Positions 31,221 to 43,528 of a DNA stretch of 64,000 nt are shown here, one piece after another. The stretch spans positions 2,232,001 through 2,296,000 of the forward strand of contig JANATG010000007.1 in assembly GCA_029449235.1 (NCBI GenBank). The letters are read 5' to 3'. A program made the translations under genes and the position numbers. The notes beneath the pieces are model-generated. The model was not told the origin of the DNA, ran no database searches, and was given only the letters and a program-made list of their open reading frames with translations. The stretch comes from Linnemannia schmuckeri (taxonomy: Eukaryota > Mortierellomycota > Mortierellomycetes > Mortierellales > Mortierellaceae). Every line of letters begins with the position of its first letter. Position 1 is the first letter of the stretch.

Positions 31221-33302
31221 TCAATTTGAGGAGGTGAATGTACTCAAACTACAGCAGACCCTGAGTCTCGCTGTCCTCGTCGTCGTCTCCATCATCCTGT
31301 GCGCTCTCCATAGTCTCCCTGTCCTGTGTTTCTGGAGAAGATCCTTAATGCCGATGGTCCTCTTGTGCAGACCACACAAAGACCTGATATCGACCGAAAG
31401 TCGCTCCAGACTGGGTGTGCTTCGGAGCATCCTGAACTGGAACCGATACGCAAACTCTGAAGTCAGCGTTAAGGTCGCTAGCTTTGGCAGGTCCCAATTC
31501 CAAGTCCAGATGGGTCGTGTAGGGTTAGGCGTCGTCGCAGCGTCAATAGATGACAATCCCGCAGGGTCATCCTCAGGTTCCTCCAGTTCGGCCATCGGCG
31601 GTATGTTTGATGGCCTATTGTTAGTAGCCATCATCAGAACCAAGGATGTCAACTCAGGTGTGTTCCTAAATACATCTGGGCGGAACGAGAGAGCTGGCGA
31701 TCCTTGCAGTTTGAGAGATCCCAATCGATGTAGTTCCGCCGGCTCCCATCGGGTAATGTCGCTAGTAGAGTATTCCCGACGCTGATCGGCAAGGTCGATG
31801 GACTCCAGTTGAGGGCAATGGACGAAAAGGCTGGGATGGATGCGAAGGAAATTATGAGGTGTATCAATACACAGATTAACCAATTGAGGCGCATGCCAGC
31901 ATGAAAAAGACGGGTGACCTCCAACCAAGCACTCGACCGAATCTGGAATGATACCATCGAGGCGCCATCCAAGTGAAAGAGGTTTTACGACTAGATATCT
32001 AAGGGAGTCGCCAAACGCCAGTCCAATGTCGTTGATCAAACTTCCGTCGGTAGAGCGCTCGTTGTTGACTTTCACAGATTGGAGAGGTACCAGTACCTGC
32101 TGAGGAGAGCATCCGGCCGCAATGTCGGCGTCGTACTGCCTGCGTTCGTCCACAGCCCACTGGAAGACATCATCTCTGAGAGAAGTCAAATGAATTCTCT
32201 CGAGGGATCGACAGCGGTGGAGAAATGGGAACTGTTCGAGAAGTCGAGGCAGAGTAAATGCATCTGATTGACCCATGGGCAGCACAATCATTTTGACGGT
32301 TGATAGGTCGGTCTCCTCGATCTTGGTAGCAAAGTGTGCCCAGTTGCTGTCGTAAAGATATTGGGGATTGACAAGGACTGGGAATAAGCGAGCGAGCTGA
32401 TTCTGATGCTCCTCGGGACACTTTTCATTACTGAGAGGATACAGCCCGTAGCATGCCGCTGTTTGGAGAACATTCTTGTGGCGTTGTCGGAGTTCCTGAA
32501 CAAACAGCACCATTTGGTCGAGATGTTGCTTCCGCTCGTCCCGCTGCTGGTTTAGAACTGTCAACTCCTCTGCTGTGATCTCATCCATGTCAGCATCCTC
32601 TTCGGATAATTGTCGATCCAACTGAAAAGTCACATTCGTGAGCGCTTCGAATCGGTCGACCAGAGATGAATAGCGGCCAATATCTGAGAGAGGAATCGTG
32701 AGGGACTTGATGCGCTCAACATTCGAGCAGAGTGCTCAGGTCAAGTCCCTGTGGAGCTCTCTGTTCAGGGCAAGAGTAACAATGCTCCAATGAGATTCAT
32801 CGCTGACGCGTCCCAGGGGGGTCTCGGCGACATACCGGTCCTTGAGTCCATGCTCCGTGACAAAGTCGACCAGCGTCTGAGGAGGTTGATGGTTGACTCT
32901 GTAAAAGTCTCCTTCGTACAGGCTGTCGCAGCGGTGTAGAGAAACACCGATCGCGAACAGATGGTAAGGAGCAAAGGGTGCCGTCGGATAGTGTTCTTGG
33001 TCAGTTGAGTCTGGGGGAAAGGTAGCGCGAAGGAGGTCGGTGATGTGGGTCTCGGGAACACTGAAGAGGAGCGTAGAAACCAGCTTTAGTCGACGCTGAA
33101 AGCCAGAGGTATCCTTTTGTTCGTATTTATTAAACACTGAAAGTAGAAGCGGACCCTTATACAAGATAGGGAGAGTGGCTGAATAGACGTGTTTATTCAC
33201 GTGGAGCAGGTTGAAAATGGAGTTGAGATCCTGCTGGTGAGCGAGTATGCGGACGATGAGCTGGAGGCATTCCTGAGGCAAGGAGAGTAATGGGGATGAT
33301 AT
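31221..33302 (-). pseudogene. F-box/LRR-like pseudogene (copy E): lost start and one in-frame UGA
   Basis: A nearly full-length copy in one reading frame. Where relatives begin M-S-S, this copy has ATA (33300-33302), so the normal start is lost. The F-box region reads SLPQECLQLIVRILAHQQDL and NLLHVNKHVYSATLPILYKG. At 32736-32738 the Trp of the family motif DLTWALC is a UGA stop, after which the same frame continues SNVERIKSLTIPLSDIGRY and stays open to about 31300. Hallmarks FLHRCRSLERIHL, DVFQWAVDERRQYD, WTWNWDLPKLATLTLTSEFA and YRFQFRML are intact. Near 31300 the frame shifts into Thr/Arg-rich nonsense, and the C-terminal domain is absent or displaced (see E'). The open 470-codon part (from 32633) could still be translated, but lacks the F-box. 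Confidence 0.85.
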
Positions 33303-33604
33303 TAGAAAGTTGTTCTGAATGACAGGAAAGGGAGAATGAAGGAAAGGAAGACGAAGGAGGAGTGTGAAGAACAGGAAGAGAGAATGAGAGACAGCGCGAA
33401 AAAAGAAAAAAAGTATGGGCCAACAGGTGGAAGTGACTGAGCCTCTATCCATCCTCAATTGAGTTTGGCTTCAAATAGGTGGTTTCCGCGTCCCGCCACC
33501 AGCAAAAAAAAAAAGAGCATGCAAGCATACAAACAGACAAACAACAAACTTACAAACACACATGGTTATTCATTCCTTTTAATATTTTTCATCTAAACTC
33601 ATAG

Positions 33605-34081
33605 TTAGCTGGCTCGCTCACGACCCGTCCTGGAGGGGGGTTTGGTCAAGTTATAGAGCCTATCCCGATGCGACGTAAGACCGAATCCAGCCTCTAAGAG
33701 CGCCCGCGGAGTCATATACCTGTGGAGCTCAGCCCTCTTCAGCCAATGCCAATGTTGTGAAGTCGCTCCCGCCCATGCTGTAAGCTCAAACTCAATACAC
33801 TCCGGCATACTAAGGTCCTCGATCCTCGGTGCCACCTTACTGAACAACACCTCCAAGACCCGCTGGTCGAGTGACCAAGGACCATGCAAAAAAAGTTGCT
33901 CCAGAGCCGGAATATGGACATAATCAAACTCTTGCCAGATCTGGTCATTCTCCTCTTCGTCGCTGCCCCAGGGACTCCTTCTCCTAGTGCCCCTACCTCC
34001 GTTGTTGTTACTAGATGACCCGACCAAGGATTCGGGGAGTGGGGGGACGGACAGGGAGGCTTGAAGCTCCTCCGAAGTCAA
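33605..34081 (-). pseudogene. F-box/LRR-like C-terminal fragment (copy F, 5'-truncated)
   Basis: An open frame of about 158 codons without a proper ATG at its beginning and with an upstream in-frame stop. It encodes only the last part of the family: an acidic linker (GSDEEENDQIWQEFDYVHIP), then LHGPWSLDQRVLEVLFSKVA, the LSMPECIEFELTAWAGATS segment, and an end at about GLTSHRDRLYNLT. The N-terminal F-box and all central LRRs are missing. It lies upstream of pseudogene E on the same strand, so it is the tail of a different, deleted gene. Confidence 0.75.
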
Positions 34082-34109
34082 ATGGGAAGAACCCTCCTTG
34101 AGACTTCAT

Positions 34110-35142
34110 GGGTATTATCAATCCATCAAACTATCAATACTCAATGATCAGTGATCAGTAGCAAAGCGAGTCAAATAACAACAGGTGATGATATGACAAG
34201 AGATGATGTAAAAGAGTATTGACGATAGCAAATAAAAGAAAAAATGGGATCGGTCAGGAAAAAAATATTGATAGAAAGTGATATGGGTGAAGTACGATGA
34301 CGCATGATGAAAAGATGAAGGAAAAGAGACATGATGTGCGTGTGAACAAAGGTATATGTAAGGAAAGAAAAGGAAAGAGATAGAAGGCAAACAAAAATGT
34401 GCAGAGAGAAAGGGTTCAAGAGCCCGAAAAACTAGTTGAAGGTAGTGGTGGTAGTTGAACAATAGGAAGAAGGGAGAGGGATTTTCGAACAACCTTTGGC
34501 AAGATATGAAAGATAGAGAACAGGAAGACATGAAAGGAAGGATGCAGAAGGAACAAGCGCATAAGACGAACATGATTCATTTGCTGAAAATCGAAACGTG
34601 CCTTTGCGATCTTGAACCAGAGGAGGGTGAGGAGAAGGAAAGAAAAAGACGAGGAACTGGTTTTCTACCGCAGGGAGTGCTATGTGGCTGTAACCTTGGT
34701 TGCGAAGGACAAGGAACTGTGACGACCTATCTATGAGGACTTGCTAAAGGTTCGAATAAAAAACGCGTTGTTCATGTCCTGCCCTCGTGAATGTTTACTT
34801 GCACGCTGAATGGTTGACCCCAAGTCGATATTGCCACCATTTGCACGCTTCACTCGTCCTGAGAAGGTCGAAAGAACTCGCCAGAACAACCAACATTAGG
34901 AGGCCACCCGTTGCATACGACTTTTCGCTATATTATTTTTTTCACCTGCCGCTCCCATTCATAGCTCATTATTCTTTTTTTAAACACAACTACTTTCGAT
35001 TGATCACGCTTCTGTGCTTCTTGAACAAGGGACCCTCCTCGCGTACCCCCATAAGGAATGTATTTTAATGGTTAAACATTCTTATCCACAGTTTTGATTT
35101 ACTATCGTTGCGTGCTTTTATGTGAAATGAACAATAATTTAT
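34110..35142. other. Intergenic stretch, no gene seen
   Basis: The minus strand at 34148-34573 is a pyrimidine-rich, Phe/Ser/His-coding stretch resembling the leaders before F-box start codons in this cluster. It may be the orphan promoter of the deleted gene whose tail is at 33605-34081. The remainder has no supportable gene. Confidence 0.45.
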
Positions 35143-37739
35143 TCAGGTACAGACGAAGTAATGGAGACTTTCATCCTCGGTCTGGTTTAAAGGATGCTGA
35201 GCAAGACGGTAACAGATTTGATCTTCAAAACTTTCCACCTCAATCAACCCAGCTTCAGAAGACAACTCTGGTGTAGCGAGAACCGAGGCTTTTGCCCTCT
35301 TCAGTCTCTGCAGCAGCCTCGACGTTGTGGAGACCCAGTCCGCCAAACTAAACCCAATGCAGCCTTCAAGCGACAGAAAAGTTACCCCCGGTGCCACCCT
35401 GCAAAGAACCTCCAACACTTGTCTGTCAAACGTCCATGATCCCCTCAGAACAAGTATCTCTAGCAGTGGAAGATGAATATATTCAGATTGAAAGCCCAGA
35501 GAGTCGTTGTCGTTACTGTCGCCGTCGTCGCCCTGTGCGCCCTCCAAGGCTAATGAACCCTGTGTGTTCTGGAAATGATCCTTGACGCCGGCAGCCCTCT
35601 TGTGCAGACTGGATATGGATTCTATCTCGACCGGAGTACACGTCACATCTGGCGTGCATTGGAGGAGATGGAACAAGAATATACTCGCAAGCTCCGCGTC
35701 CACCTGCATGTGGGTTGTGTCGTTGTTGTTGTCGCCGTCTTCTTGTACGGCCTCCAAGGCCATAGACCCCGTGTAGTCTGGAGAAGATCCTTGACGCCGA
35801 CAGTTCTCTTGTGCAGACCGGATATGGATTTTATGTCGACCGATAAACGTCTCAAATTTGGCGTACGTTGGAGGAACTTGAACTGGAACCCATACGCAAA
35901 CTCCGAGTCCAATTGCAGGTGGGTCAACATGGGTAGGTACCAGTCCCAGGTCCAGACGGGTCGTCCAGCAGAGCTAAGTGTTGTCGCAGCCTCAGATGAT
36001 GATATCCTGGCAGAGTCATCCTCGAGTTCCGTATGTTCAGCCGCAGGTGGGATGTACGTGAGGCCATTAGTATCAAGCTTTGTCACATCCAAGTATCGCA
36101 AATTGCGTGTGGTCCTGAGAGTGTCCGGGTAGAATGAGAGGGCCGGTGATCCTCGCAGTTTGAGAGACTGCAGATGTCGCAATTCTGCTGGCTGCCACTG
36201 AGTAATGTCGCTAAACGAGTATTCCTGACGACGATCATCGAGCATGATGGTCGTCAGCTGAGGGCACTGAGCAAGAAGGTTTGGGCTGATGCGGAGGAAA
36301 TTAAAGTCGGTGCCAATGAATAGATACGAGAGCCTTGGAGCGTTCCAGGAAGGCGACGAAGGGTGACTTCCGACTAAGCAATCCGCAGAGACCTCAAGGT
36401 CATTGGGATTTCCATCCACCGAAAAACTCGAGAAACTTAGCGACGTGAGAGTGTTGCCAAATGCAAATCCGATGTCGTTGAGCAGGCGTCCATCGGAGGG
36501 GCGACCGTTGGTAATATCAACATCTTTGAGAGGGACTAAAGGTTGCTGTGGAGAGCGTCCAGCTGCAATGTCGACATCATGCTGCCTACGCTCGTCAACA
36601 GCCCACTGAAACACGTCCTCGGCGACGGAGGCTCCTTGGATGCTCTCAAGCGACCGACATCGGTGAAGAAACGGAATCTGCTCAAGGAGTCGAGCAAGAG
36701 GCAGGGTACCCTTCTTGAACATCAGTCGCCTGATAGACCTGACCAAAGATAAGTTAGAGTCCCCAACTTTGTTGGCAAACTGAGGCCAGTTACCGTCGTC
36801 GAGATGTTGAGGGTCAATTAGAGGTGGGAGCAAACGAAGGAGCTGCGCCTCGTATTCGTCAGGACATTCTTCGTTGAGAGGTGACACGGGAGGGCATGAT
36901 GCCGTTCGGAGAACGCCGCTGTGATGTTGTTGTAGCTCGCGAACAAAAAGAATCATCTGGTCGAGGTGTCGAGCGCGTTCTTTCAGCTGCTGGTCCAAAA
37001 CCGTGCGCTCTTCGGGCGTCAAGTCGTTGAGGTCTACATCTTCATTGTGTAGTTGTCGATTAAGTGCAAAGGTGACGTCCGAGAGAATTTTGAACCGGCA
37101 GACCAGAGTTAGGTAGCGAGCAATGTCGGAGATAGGGATCACAAGGGACCTGACATGCTCTGGATTTGAGCACAGCGCCCACGTCAGGTCTCTTCGGATG
37201 TCCTGAGTCAGAGCATTGTTGCAAACTCTCCAGCGCGTATCTTCGGCGAGCCGAGTCAAGGGTGCCTCCGCAAAATAGCGGCCCTCCAGCCCTTGCTCCG
37301 TCATATAGTCGACCAGCTCCTGAGAGGGCGGATTTCTCTCGTCGAAAAGGCGCCCTTGGGACAAGTCACTGCAATACTGTACACGAACGTTGGTGAGAAA
37401 GGAATGGTAGGGAGCAAACGGCGCCGAATAGCGTTCCTGGTGGGCGTGAACCTGAGGGAAGGTAGCGCGTAGCAGGTCGGTTATGTGAGTCTTGGGGACG
37501 CTGAGGAGGAGCGTGGCAATGAGCTGCAGGCGGCGTACATATTGAGGAGAATCCTTTCAAATATAACCTCTCAGCAGTTTGAGAAGAAGTGGACCCTCAT
37601 AGAGAGTGGGTAAAGTAGCCGAGCAGACGTGCTTGTTCACAAGTAGGAGGTTGAAGAGGGAGTTGACATCAGACTCGTCTGCAAGGTTGCGAATGATGAG
37701 CTCAAGACATTCGAGTGGCATGGGGAACGAGGCTGACAT
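35143..37739 (-). pseudogene. F-box/LRR-like pseudogene (copy G): early UGA plus 209-bp internal duplication
   Basis: It starts properly with MSASFPMPLECLELIIRNLA (37739) and LVNKHVCSATLPTLYEGP. Codon 61 is UGA (37557-37559), after which the same frame resumes KDSPQYVRRLQLIATLLLSV and runs open for over 600 codons through RRDLTWALCSN, QHHSGVLRTASC, FLHRCRSLESIQ, DVFQWAVDERRQHD and WTWDWYLPMLTHLQLDSEFA. At about 35710 the frame changes because a roughly 209-bp segment is tandemly duplicated (about 35500-35709 and 35710-35918): GLHKRTVGVKDLLQTTRG is repeated as SLHKRAAGVKDHFQNTQG. Since 209 is not divisible by three, the second copy is read in a new frame, which then continues to the normal C-terminus at 35143. 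Two independent lesions make it a pseudogene. Confidence 0.85.
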
Positions 37740-37991
37740 GCCGCGAAAGTCAGTCGTGAGAGCGAAACGTAATAGGCAAAGGTGGGAGGAAAAGGATGAA
37801 GGGATGCGAGAAAAGTAAAAAAGTCTCGTTGGAGGCGTAACAGGGCGGCGCTCTCTCTTCCACTTCTGGTCACGTTATTGTCATCCATGTCTATGTGAAA
37901 ATTGGCGGCGCACCCATAAATGCATAACCAGATAAGAACAAAAAAGACAGCAGCGAAACTCTTGTCAATATGCAGCAGTTTTGTTTTCAAA
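37740..37991. other. Spacer between F-box copies G and H
   Basis: This holds the pyrimidine-rich (minus strand) leader of copy G and the end of copy H. Nothing else is recognised. Confidence 0.5.
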
Positions 37992-40456
37992 CTATTCCAA
38001 GAAAATTATAATAGTATGCCTAACCTTCTTCCGTCCAACAGGTTGCTCAACCAACTCATAAGTATACCGGGACTCATCCAGTTTCAATCCGGCATTCATT
38101 GCCGCCTGAGCAGTCGTCTCAACCAAAAGAAAGCCGTATACAAGACCTAGCAGATGTTCAGACGACCCTTTACAAACTCGCTCACACTATGACCCTGGTT
38201 GACATGTAAACATACTCGAGACCCGGCGCCACCTTGAGGAATAAAATATCTAGTACCCGGCTGTCGAGCGACCAGGGGCCTTGCAGATGGAAATGCTTGA
38301 GAGCTGGGACGTTTACGTATTTGAAGTCCTTCCAGATCTTATCGTCTTCCTCCCTTTCGTGTTCAATGTCGCTGCTGCTGTTGTTGAGAACACTACCATC
38401 AACATCACCACCACCATCAACGCCATGCTGCTGCTGCTCTTCGATCCTACGTCGCCGTTGTTGATCCTGGTCCAGAAAACGATCCAAGGCTGGGTGGTGA
38501 TACCTAGGCTCGATCAAGTCCGCAATCTCAATTGTCCGGCGATAGTCCCCCGAGAGTGACTGCATCCAGACATGAAAAAGTTCGAAGTTGGGGGTACTAG
38601 CCAGCATCTTGAACTTGAAGCGGTACCCAAACCCGGCGTTCAGGTTCAGAGAGACCAGATTTAGAAGGTCCTTATCCCATGTCCATGTCGGTCGCTTCCT
38701 AGGGATCGATCCCCACGTTGAGAGACTGTCGTACTTGCAGCCATCCAATGTGATAGTCATCGTCTGAGTCGAGTTCTTCGGCGGGTGAAATGTATGCTGT
38801 ACTGTACCAGTTGATCGACATTTCCAACCGCAAATCCTTCAATTGGGCCGGGCTGTGGAGGATATTAGGATGGAGAGCGATGGCTGGACTACCCAACAGA
38901 TGAATCACTTCCAGCTGCGGTAGTTCAGTCGGCACCCAATACACAACCTTGTCCAGATTATATCCCTCGCGCAAATTCTTGAGAACAAGACGAGTCAGGC
39001 GAGGATAGCGTGAAACAACATAAGGATGGGTGCGGAGCAAAATGATGCGGATAAAGACTATGAGCTCTTTCAGCTGAGGTAGATCCCAATAATATTCACC
39101 TTGACCGATTAAGAACTTGAGTGTTTTGTCATCGTCGGTCAAGTTTCTCCGCCAATAGTTTGAGACAGCAATCTTCTCGAGCGTCTCGCTAACCGCGTAC
39201 GCATACTGTCGAGCTGACGACCGAACGACGGCTGCAGGTATGTAAAGTTGAAACAGCGAAGAGGCATAAGTGGTCATTGTGGTGTTCGTCCAGCTGCAAT
39301 GTCGGTCTCGAATTGGCTACGCTCATCAACAGCCCACAGGAATGCATCGTCGCCCAATAACCACAGATCAAAGGTCTCGAGAGCACTACAGCGGTGCAAG
39401 AAGGAACTCCCGCTATAGGTCGATCCACTGAGCCATCATGTTCCAGACTTAGCGGAGATTGTATAGACCTGGTGCGAGAGAGGTTGGTGCCCTGAACGTT
39501 GGCGAGAAACTGAGACCAATTGGCGGTGTCGATAATGAGAGGTTTGAGCAGAAGTAGAATAGCCTGGTATTGCAGAAACTGGTAGTTTGAAGGGCAAATT
39601 TCGGAATTGGACACTCTCTTGGTACATCGACCCATGACGAGGACATTTAGGTGGAGTCGGCGATGCTCCTGAATAAACAATACCATCTTTTCGAGGTGTC
39701 GGGTCCTGTCTGAAAGCTGCACCGTCAGAGTCTCCTTATCTTCCGACGTCAGCTCGTGGAGCGGTGTGGGATGGATATTTCTGTCAAGAGTAAACGTTAC
39801 ACTGGACAGGCCTTTGAAGCTGTCAATTATGGCAAGGCAGCGGTCAATATCCGAGTTAAGGAGGACGAGACTCCGGGTGTGCTCGGCGTTTGCACACAAG
39901 GCCTATGTGAAATCCCTGCAGAGATCCCGCTCAGCAGTATAAGAGATAATATCGCACTCTCTCACATTCCTGAGGCAATAAGCGACCTCCGCTCCCTTGC
40001 AGGTAATTAGTAAAGTTCACACAGGTATCAAAAGAGTCCTTGAAAAAGATACCATAGAGTGGGGGGCAAACCGTTGGAATTTGGCGATGGTGCTGAAGGA
40101 GTAGTAAGGAACGAACGTCGTCGAGTCGAGTAACAGTTGTTGGTCCTGTTGCTCCGCTGTTAGATCTAACAGATATGCAACTTGCAGTAGGTCGGTAATG
40201 ACTGTATTATTGTCGGGGAGGCTGAGAAGAAGGATCTTCATTATCTTGAAGAAGGGGATAAGGGCTAAATTGCCATCACGAAAGGTAGGAGACGGAAGAC
40301 GGAAGGAGTTCTCGTACATGATGGGTAAAATTGAGGAACAGACGTGTTTGTTAACGCGCAAGAGGGTGGCCAAGGAGCAACTGTCATGGCTGTCTGCGAG
40401 ATGACGAATAACTAACTGGAGACATTCCAGTAGTAAGGGGGGAATGCGGTGGCCAT
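37992..40456 (-). pseudogene. F-box/LRR-like pseudogene (copy H), multiple frameshifts
   Basis: The ATG at 40456 begins MATAFP, but a frameshift follows at once: LLLECLQLVIRHLADSHD continues in another frame into SLATLLRVNKHVCSSILPIM (40373-40017). Further pieces lie at 39899-39430 (MCANAEHTRSLVLLNSDIDR, VLFIQEHRRLHLNVLVMGRC), 39277-38699 (LKNLREGYNLDKVVYWVP, IALHPNILHSP) and 38760-38182 (TWTWDKDLLNLVSLNLNAGF, YRFKFKML, FHLQGPWSLDSRVLDILFLK). The C-terminal end GLKLDESRYTYELVEQPVGR stops at 37992-37994. At least four frame changes separate these parts. The full family order is kept, so this is a whole-length decayed gene. Confidence 0.82.
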
Positions 40457-40768
40457 AAAGGGAATGAATGGCAAAGGTTAAGTGTTATGGTGGAAAAGGG
40501 AGTGATGACGAATGAGGTTGGGACGAGGAATAGAGAAACACAAGAAAAAGGATTGACAAACACGGCGTGTCTGGACTTTAGAAATCTTTGCAAGTTTACT
40601 CCCTTGTGGCAAACTGTGTTCATGTCGTCGACTCGTTCCCCTCTTAGCGGCAAAAAACTAGATACTCCAACTAAGAACGACTGATGGTAACCGACAGTCA
40701 TCGAAACTTGACAGTCCACAGAATACAGACATGAGTCGAGACGCTTCTTGTCCTCAATCTCTGGTACG

Positions 40769-42782
40769 TTAGACGGATGTAGCGGCATGTTGCTGCTTCT
40801 CGAAAACAGCTCTCGCTCTCTGCTCGCTCGCCGATACCACTGGCGCAACGCTGCCCTTCACTCTAATGGCCGGAAGAAAGCCTACTTGGGGCCGGTGCCT
40901 GATTGTCCTGGCCAACTTTTTAGCGAAAATAATACCACGACAAAAGGCTCTATTAGTCCTTCATTCTTTGTTTTTTCATAAGTGCCGGTCTGGGGAAATA
41001 AACAGAAAAAAAAAGAAACGTACCGCAATTCTCCACAGCCAAGCGGGGATGAGCGTAGTGAGGTAAAGGATAATAGCGCCCACAACGCCCCTACCTGCGG
41101 TTTTGGCCAGTTGTCGACTGTTGTTGTAGGATTCTGTCACAGCTGGAAGTCGTTCCTTTTGATACTCCACAAAGACCTTGGTGATATCCTCCGATGTTTT
41201 GGCAGGCATGGCATAGAATAAGTTGGCGAGAGCAATTGCGTCGTGCATCGCTGTCACTGCACCTATCATGCCAGCGACAAAAATAAAAATAAAAAAATAT
41301 GAGTACGTCGGTAATGGCATCGTTGCTTGGTAGTTTGAAAAATGCGTATACAAAAGAGCACTTACCATGTCCTCCAGCAGGATTTAACTTGTGGCAGGCT
41401 AAAGGAAGGATAAATTTGAACAGGTGCTCGTTAGTTAAGGGGTACAAGATAGAAACTGATTCACCTGGTCAACTGTACTCACCATCACCCATCAAGACAT
41501 AACGGCGGTGATGCCAGGTTGTGAAAACTTTCTCCTCCAACATGACTTTAGAAATGAACTCCTTGGGCGTCTGGTCGTAAAGATCACCAAGAGTGCGCTT
41601 CTTCCCGTCAAGTAACTGAATAGGAAAGTTCCGGGTCTCTTCACACATGGTCTGGGCGGGGTGATCGCCCCATTCCGAGTTCTCACTGTGCCTGAATCGT
41701 TGCTCCATCGCTGCCTTGCTTGTTTTTTTCGATAAATGATGAAGGACCATCCAGCAAAGTGTCCCTTGGGCTGTGTTGAACGTATGCCACTAACGCAATA
41801 GAAGCACCAAGAAAAACGGCGCACAAGTACAATATTTTGGTTAGCAACATCTTTTTTTCGTCGAAAACCACTCTGCCATACTAGGATGCTTACAGTGAAG
41901 GGCTTGTCGTCTCCGTAGAGATTGTTGAAATGGCACTGAGACTCAGCAACTATAGGGAACTCCTCGGGGTCCAAAACCTTTGTCTGACCAACTAAGCATG
42001 TACAACTGAAGGGAAGGTCCTCTTGATCAGACTTGGGAAGCTTTCCTTCCGCCTTCAGTTGTTCATACATACGCTGACGAACTGCACTGTAGGCTCCATC
42101 AGCGCCTACAATAATGTCGCCTTCAATGGTGTCGTTGTTGGAAAGGTGAACGGTGACTTTGTTTTCCTTCTCGGTAATGTTGAGAACGCGATGACCGAAA
42201 TGGATCTTGTGGGGAGGGACCTGTTTGAGAATGAGGTCGTAGAGCTTGGGACGAGCGACAATGTACTGCCCGTACCCCGTACTGACAAGTTGCAAGCAAT
42301 CAATTAAAAACAAGGGTGTTGGTAACTGTCTCTAACAAGGTTCTTGTCGTATTGTAATATGATTCCAAAGGAACTTACAATTCTTCAACGGGTCTCAGGT
42401 CCAGAGGCTTCAGAGGCACCAAGGTCTCTTTGTAGCCAACCATGCCGGTTAGATATTTTCCGATAGTGAGGAATTCGTCGTAGATGCCCAGTTGCTCAAA
42501 GATGGGAAGAAGCGTGGGTCCAATAGACATCGCGGAGCCTAATTACACACAAAAGGAAGACGAGATACAATACAATGAGAGAATGGACACTTGAATGAAT
42601 GCAAAAGTGGTTCTGGAATGCACGTCACAGCAACAGCACGACGTACCTAATGGCTTGACGGCGCTAGCACGCTCAAAGATCAAGTAAGGAACATCAGACT
42701 TTTCGAGGAGGGCGCCGAGCGTCAAGCCTCCAAGACCTGCCCCGACGATCAAAATTGTTGGCTTGTTGCTTGTTGTTGACAT
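40769..42782 (-). CDS. FAD-dependent monooxygenase (tandem copy 1)
   Basis: Predicted exons in transcript order are 42647-42782, 42379-42538, 41894-42281, 41483-41789, 41366-41398, 41024-41262 and 40769-40915, giving 469 residues in consistent phase. The Rossmann FAD motif is LIVGAGLGGLTLGALLE at the N-terminus. The DG motif is GADGAYSAVRQRMYE. The GD motif is split over three exons as LMGDG / ACHKLNPAGGHG / AVTAMHDA, using a 33-nt exon. The C-terminal end RPQVGFLPAI is typical of fungal aromatic-ring/terpenoid FAD monooxygenases (salicylate-hydroxylase-like fold). It probably hydroxylates or epoxidises a small molecule with NAD(P)H and O2; the substrate is unknown. A hydrophobic stretch near the end (VVGAIILYLTTLIPAWLW) may be a membrane anchor. 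The last acceptor is a weak AAAAAG, supported by alignment with copy 2. It lies 746 bp downstream of copy 2 on the same strand. Confidence 0.9.
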
Positions 42783-43528
42783 ATTTGGGATGGAGGCGAG
42801 GTGTTAAGGAATGAATGAAAGGAATGGAATGAAAGGGATGGAAGAAAAGGATGAATGAATGTAGTTGAGAGGGGCGATGGAGAGAGGTAGGGAGGGTGGT
42901 ACAAATGGAACAAGAAGGAATGACGAAAGAAAGAAGGAATAAAAAAGAAAGAAAGAAAGAACAGAGACACGAAAGGAAGTGGGAAAAGGGGAGAGGATTA
43001 TCTCTTAATAATGGATGTGCATTGTTTTTTAGAATGCCAAGCGGATGCTCATCTCTTCTTTTCCCTTTGTTCTTTGTTGGTGCAGCCAATGCCTTCTTTC
43101 TCTCTTGTTCTTCCTGTTTCTCTCCATGTGTGTGTTTGTGTGAGCATCCATGAGCTCTCCCTTCACTGCCTCATTCCTCTTCGGTATTCTTTTTTGCTTT
43201 CCAACGGTCAACCCTCCCTTTCCTCCTTCCCTTTATTTTTTAATTAACTTTTTTTTTTTTTTTTTTTTTCTTCCGCATGCATTTGAGAAATCCGGTTTTT
43301 TACAGTTCAGACACCCAACGGCATGCATGTTGCTTTTTGAAAGGTTTTCTGCACTCAAAGTAGAGTATGTTCTTGTGGGCTTTAGTTCTCCTTTTCTGGT
43401 TCTGTTTTACTTCTACTTGGTACATGACTATACTTTTCTCCCTCTTCATTAAAATACCCATCAATGTCTAACTTCCGTCTTTTGTTTTTGTTGGCAAACA
43501 TATAGTTCCACCAAATCATCAAGACCAA
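42783..43528. other. Spacer between the two monooxygenase genes
   Basis: This is the promoter of copy 1 and 3' flank of copy 2. It has pyrimidine-rich tracts and a T run around 43250-43269. No gene is seen. Confidence 0.6.

Noticed and set aside
34148..34573. 141-codon minus-strand frame with several hydrophobic stretches
   Set aside because: It looks like the pyrimidine-rich leader of a deleted F-box gene rather than a membrane protein; no conserved motif is visible.
37557..37559. Possible UGA recoding (selenocysteine or read-through), because two F-box copies each carry one in-frame UGA
   Set aside because: The two UGAs are at different positions, both genes have other lesions, UGA is used as a normal terminator elsewhere (for example the gene ending at 53921), and no recoding element is apparent.
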